From: UBA7446 sp024639165
Lineage (GTDB): Bacteria > Bacteroidota > Bacteroidia > Flavobacteriales > Flavobacteriaceae
Assembly (NCBI GenBank): GCA_024639165.1
Contig: JAHEIX010000008.1
Coordinates: forward strand, 34,640 to 98,639
Length of the DNA: 64,000 nucleotides
Reading direction: 5' to 3'
The first letter of the stretch is position 1. Each line of letters begins with the position of its first letter. The notes under the pieces are model-generated. The model had not been told where the DNA came from and did not search any database. It worked only from the letters and a program-made list of their open reading frames with translations. The translations under genes were made by a program, and so were the position numbers. Shown one piece after another: positions 60,938 to 64,000 of this stretch.

Positions 60938-61642
60938 ATGAAAACAGAAGACATTAAAGGAATGAATGGGCTAGCTACAAAAGAGAAGTTTGTCATTTCT
61001 GAAATTAAAAAGCTGATAAATCACAAGAATCTTGAGCCTGGTGAAAAGCTTCCTTCTGAGCGTTTGCTGGCAGAGCGTTTGGGTGTCACGCGAGGAAGTA
61101 TCCGTAATGCCATTCAAAAATTAGAATATTACGGACTTTTAAAGTCTATGCCACAGAGCGGAACATTTGTGTCAGACTTAGAGCGAACTGCTTTAAATGG
61201 AATGATTGATCAGATTTTGACGCTACCAACGCCTGATTTTAAATCATTCGTAGAAACTCGTATTTTCTTGGAACTTAAAATTGTAAAGTTCGCAGCAGCA
61301 CGTCATACGGAAGAAGACATGGCTGAAATTGAACAAGCACAACTTAATTACCGTTTCAAAACTCTTGCGGGTGAGGATTCTGTTGCAGAAGATTTGCTAT
61401 TTCATTTGGCCATTGCCAAAGCAAGCCACAACGCATCACTTAATCGACTAATGTTGTCGATTACACCACAAATCATTACAAATTTTGAAAAGTACCATGT
61501 GTGTAAAAACAATACTGCTATTAGTGCTATTGAAGAACACGAAGAGGTTGTAAAAGCAATTCGGACCAAAAACCCTGAACTTGCTGAAGCAAAAATGAAG
61601 GAACATTTTAGTATTTTGTATCAGTATTGTTACGAAACCTAA
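60938..61642 (+). CDS. FadR-subfamily GntR transcriptional regulator of the alginate locus
   Basis: A 234-residue regulator. The N-terminal winged helix (about residues 20-85) has GEKLPSERLLAERLGVTRGS and LEYYGLLKSMPQSGTFVSD. The C-terminal FCD effector domain has the usual metal-binding set: Asp and His in AEDLLFHLAIA, His in EEHEEVVKAI and His in KEHFSIL. FCD regulators such as UxuR and ExuR bind uronate-pathway intermediates, so KDG or DEH is a plausible inducer. The operator palindrome TGGTnnACCA at its own promoter and two others supports it as the local repressor. Confidence 0.9.
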   Translation: MKTEDIKGMNGLATKEKFVISEIKKLINHKNLEPGEKLPSERLLAERLGVTRGSIRNAIQKLEYYGLLKSMPQSGTFVSDLERTALNGMIDQILTLPTPDFKSFVETRIFLELKIVKFAAARHTEEDMAEIEQAQLNYRFKTLAGEDSVAEDLLFHLAIAKASHNASLNRLMLSITPQIITNFEKYHVCKNNTAISAIEEHEEVVKAIRTKNPELAEAKMKEHFSILYQYCYET

Positions 61643-61675
61643 AAACTAAACATTAAGAGGGAGTGAATTAGCTTT

Positions 61676-61730
61676 ACGCACATTTAGGCAACGCACATTT
61701 AGGCAACGCACATTTAGGCAACGCACATTG
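61676..61730. repeat. 15-bp tandem repeat, about 3.7 copies
   Basis: ACGCACATTTAGGCA is repeated exactly at 61676, 61691 and 61706, with a partial fourth copy at 61721-61730. It lies between the regulator and permease genes, 40 bp before the permease start. Confidence 0.95.
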
Positions 61731-61769
61731 CCCAGTGTTTTAGCTTTTTTCTCATAATAAATTATCGAT

Positions 61770-63038
61770 ATGAAATTAAATGGTCTCCGTTGGTGGGTAA
61801 TCGCATTGGTATGTCTGGCTACCATCATAAATTATATAGATAGATCTGCTCTAGGCATCATGTGGCCAGCAATGAGTGAAGATTTAGGCCTCACTAAAGA
61901 GGACTACGCATGGATTATTAACATTTTCACAATAACCTACTCTGCAGGTAAATTCATATCAGGTAAATTATATGATAAAGTTGGAACTAAAATTGGTTTC
62001 GTTTTGTCAATATTCTTTTGGTCATTAGCTTCAGTACTTCACTTTTTTGCCAAAGGAGCTGCTTCTCTAGGCATATTTAGAGGTTTACTAGGTGTTTCAG
62101 AAGCAGGAAATTGGCCAGGGGCAGTTAAAAACAACGCTGAATGGTTTCCTGTCAAAGAACGAGGTTTAGCCCAAGGCATTTTTAATTCGGGTGCTGCTAT
62201 TGGATCGATAATTGCTGCGCCGATTATCTCTGGTTTGTTTGAATCTTTTGATTGGAAGTGGACATTTGTAATTATTGGGTTTGTAGGGTTTTTGTGGATA
62301 ATTCCATGGTTGATTTTTAATAAAAAGAAACCTGAAGAACACCCTTGGATTACACAAGAAGAAAAAGATTATATACTTTCCGATTCACGCAAGCAAACAA
62401 ACACTCAGGCGAATGAGAAGGGTCTTAGTGTTGTTAAAATACTGTCTTTTAAAGAGTCTTGGGGGGCCATTTCAGCTCGTTTTTTTATTGAGCCAATATG
62501 GTGGCTATTTGTCTTCTGGATGCCAATCTACTTAGCAGATCAGTACGGATTTAATGTAAAAGAAATCGGGCTTTATGCATGGTTTCCCTATGTCGGGGCC
62601 ATGATTGGTAGCTTGTCAGGTGGCTGGTATGTAAAAAGCTTAATGCTGAAAGAGAGTCTTGATAAATCACGAAAAAAGGTAATTTCAATTGGAGCAATAA
62701 TTATATTTCTTGGCATTGTTGGCGCTATTCTTTTCGCCGACACTCCTGAAAAGTTTGTTTCTTTTGTTTTTGTGGTTCTTTTCGGATTTCAGTTTTCAAT
62801 TAGCAATATCCAAACAATACCAAGCGATTTGTTAAGTGAAAAATCTGTCGGTACTCTTGCAGGTCTTGGTGGTAGTATAGGTGCACTTTCTGTGATTATA
62901 ATGAACTGGCTTATCCCAATTATTACTGTGGATTCGTATACACCCGCATTTTTGATTTTGGCTGTATTAGCCCCTCTTTCAGTACTGTCAATTTTTGTTT
63001 TGATTAAAGAGATTAAGCCGCTTCAATCAAACGATTAA
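61770..63038 (+). CDS. MFS permease, anion:cation symporter family (ExuT-like)
   Basis: A 422-residue, 12-helix major facilitator. Helix 1 reads NYIDRSALGIMWPAM and helix 4 region FRGLLGVSEAGNWPGAVKNNAEWFP, both typical of the ACS family including hexuronate transporter ExuT. Helix 5 GIFNSGAAIGSIIAAP also fits. Its place between the uronate regulator and the DEH-reductase/KDG-kinase genes suggests import of DEH or unsaturated monouronate across the inner membrane. It begins 127 bp after gntR, with a 15-bp tandem repeat in the gap and no clear TAnnTTTG box. Confidence 0.88.
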   Translation: MKLNGLRWWVIALVCLATIINYIDRSALGIMWPAMSEDLGLTKEDYAWIINIFTITYSAGKFISGKLYDKVGTKIGFVLSIFFWSLASVLHFFAKGAASLGIFRGLLGVSEAGNWPGAVKNNAEWFPVKERGLAQGIFNSGAAIGSIIAAPIISGLFESFDWKWTFVIIGFVGFLWIIPWLIFNKKKPEEHPWITQEEKDYILSDSRKQTNTQANEKGLSVVKILSFKESWGAISARFFIEPIWWLFVFWMPIYLADQYGFNVKEIGLYAWFPYVGAMIGSLSGGWYVKSLMLKESLDKSRKKVISIGAIIIFLGIVGAILFADTPEKFVSFVFVVLFGFQFSISNIQTIPSDLLSEKSVGTLAGLGGSIGALSVIIMNWLIPIITVDSYTPAFLILAVLAPLSVLSIFVLIKEIKPLQSND

Positions 63039-63067
63039 ATAATTTTAAAACTTAAATAATACATATA

Positions 63068-63832
63068 ATGACTAAAAAAGAAGGAAAAATAGCAGTTGTA
63101 ACAGGAGCAACTGGCGGTATTGGATTTCAAGTGGCAAAACGCCTTGGCCAAGACGGTTGCACCGTTATTCTTAACGGTATTGAGGACGATAAAGGTGCAA
63201 ACAGCGTTAAGGAGCTTCAAGCCTTAGGGATAGACGCAGAATACTATGGCTTTGATGTCACTGACGAGACTGCAGTAAACGAAAATATAAATGCAATTGG
63301 GACTAAGTATGGAAAAATAGATATCCTTGTAAATAATGCTGGCGGTCTTGGAGGTAGATCTCGTTTTGAAGATATGACTACCGAATTTTTCCGCTTTGTC
63401 ATGGCTTTAAACCTAGATTCAACGTTTTTTGTTTCAAGAGCAGCTATTCCTTTTTTGAAAAAAGGTGAAAATGCTACAATCATTAATTATACGTCTAATG
63501 CAGGCTGGAACGCTGGTGGCCCTGGTGCTGGTATTTATGGTACTTCAAAGGCTGCTGTTCATGCGATTACTAGAGCACTTGCTAAAGATTTGGCTGAATA
63601 TGGCATTCGTGTAAATGCAGTTTCCCCTGGAACTATTGATACACCTTTCCATGCACAAATTAAATCCACTAAACCCGAAGTTTTCGCCTCTTGGAAAAAC
63701 AATATCATGTTAGGTAGACTGGGGCAACCCGAGGAAGTTGCTGCTGTTGTTTCGTTTTTGGCTAGTGATGATGCTTCGTTTATGACTGCTGAGACTGTTC
63801 AGATTGGTGGTGGTCAAGCTCTTGGGATTTAA
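63068..63832 (+). CDS. SDR-family oxidoreductase, probable DEH reductase
   Basis: A 254-residue classical SDR. The cofactor motif is VTGATGGIGFQ, NNAGGLGGRS follows, the catalytic Ser is in INYTSNAGW and the Tyr-Lys pair in IYGTSKAAV. The C-terminus is MTAETVQIGGGQ. Position directly before 2-keto-3-deoxygluconate kinase strongly suggests reduction of 4-deoxy-L-erythro-5-hexoseulose uronate (DEH) to KDG. Only moderate similarity to the SDR at 52120 is visible, so they are not a recent duplication. Confidence 0.87.
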   Translation: MTKKEGKIAVVTGATGGIGFQVAKRLGQDGCTVILNGIEDDKGANSVKELQALGIDAEYYGFDVTDETAVNENINAIGTKYGKIDILVNNAGGLGGRSRFEDMTTEFFRFVMALNLDSTFFVSRAAIPFLKKGENATIINYTSNAGWNAGGPGAGIYGTSKAAVHAITRALAKDLAEYGIRVNAVSPGTIDTPFHAQIKSTKPEVFASWKNNIMLGRLGQPEEVAAVVSFLASDDASFMTAETVQIGGGQALGI

Positions 63833-63879
63833 ACATAAATATCACATATTCACTTTAACAAATAATTATATATCACAAA

Positions 63880-64000
63880 ATGAAAAAGGTAGTCACTTTT
63901 GGTGAAATCATGCTGCGCTTAGCGCCTCCGGGTTTTTTGCGATTTTCACAAACAAATTCTTTTGATGTCATTTATGGCGGCGGCGAGTCTAATGTAGCAG
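63880..64000 (+). CDS. kdgK: 2-keto-3-deoxygluconate kinase, N-terminal 40 residues (runs off the right edge)
   Basis: The start ATG is at 63880, 47 bp after the SDR stop. The visible residues (MKKVVTFGEIMLRLAPPG, then FLRFSQTNSFDVIYGGGESN) match the N-terminus of PfkB-family KDG kinases: the GEIMLRL strand and the substrate-binding GGGESN. The enzyme phosphorylates KDG to KDPG. The catalytic GAGD motif lies outside the window. Confidence 0.85.
   Translation, partial: MKKVVTFGEIMLRLAPPGFLRFSQTNSFDVIYGGGESNVA

Noticed and set aside
61676..61730. CRISPR array
   Set aside because: Repeats are only 15 bp and contiguous with no spacers, and no cas genes are present.
61646..61828. 60-aa minus-strand ORF with repeated NVRCL units
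   Set aside because: The amino-acid repeat simply reflects the 15-bp tandem DNA repeat; no ribosome-binding context or homology is recognised.

Overview
The window is chromosomal DNA of a flavobacterium (Bacteroidota), very probably marine. Supporting signs are the recurrent Bacteroidota promoter element TAnnTTTG, a nadK-uppS-bamA-ompH-ompH-murI gene block, a SusC/SusD pair, a FolK-deoxynucleoside kinase fusion, and an alginate-utilisation locus filling the last quarter. No taxon below this level can be named from sequence alone.

Layout. 1-13,680: the 5' part of mfd (minus), then acetyltransferase, aspartate kinase and a two-domain OlsF-type acyltransferase (plus), then a long minus-strand run prs-rplY-pth-ribF-serS-DUF4286-ksgA-mgtE-serA-like, and arsC. 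13,791-18,930: an accessory stretch after a tRNA-Leu. It holds a metallo-beta-lactamase-fold hydrolase, a low-GC zinc-ribbon/HEPN gene lying between attC-like and attI-like sequences, a divergent tyrosine recombinase, and umuC-umuD in the reverse of the usual order. 19,031-46,388: housekeeping genes (sucAB, nfu, gamma carbonic anhydrase, murI, two ompH, bamA, uppS, nadK, pdxJ, tig, clpPX, GH3, rluF-like, queuosine-precursor transporter, sppA, folK-dnk, trmH-like, mutS). 46,433-46,599: tRNA-Gly and tRNA-Leu. 46,849-end: an alginate locus.

The alginate locus has three visible promoter regions, each carrying the palindrome TGGTnnACCA just downstream of a -7 box. This is the operator form expected for the FadR-type GntR regulator encoded inside the locus. 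Unit 1 is a double-PL7 lipoprotein, a gluconokinase/6-phosphogluconate dehydrogenase fusion, an Nramp-fold transporter lacking the metal-site residues, an SDR and KdgF. Unit 2 is SusC, SusD, a PKD surface lipoprotein and two paralogous PL7 lyases. Unit 3 is the regulator, probably followed by an ExuT-like MFS permease, a second SDR and the start of a 2-keto-3-deoxygluconate kinase. Inferred flow: surface and periplasmic PL7 lyases cut alginate, SusCD imports oligomers, KdgF linearises the unsaturated uronate, an SDR reduces DEH to KDG, and KdgK phosphorylates it. No PL17 exolyase or KDPG aldolase is present before the window ends.

Most interesting points: (1) an integron-like arrangement (IntI-like recombinase, attI-like repeats, one attC-bounded HEPN cassette); (2) a possible aldonate module (kinase-dehydrogenase fusion, metal-motif-less Nramp paralogue, SDR) inside the alginate operon; (3) the operator set of the alginate regulon.
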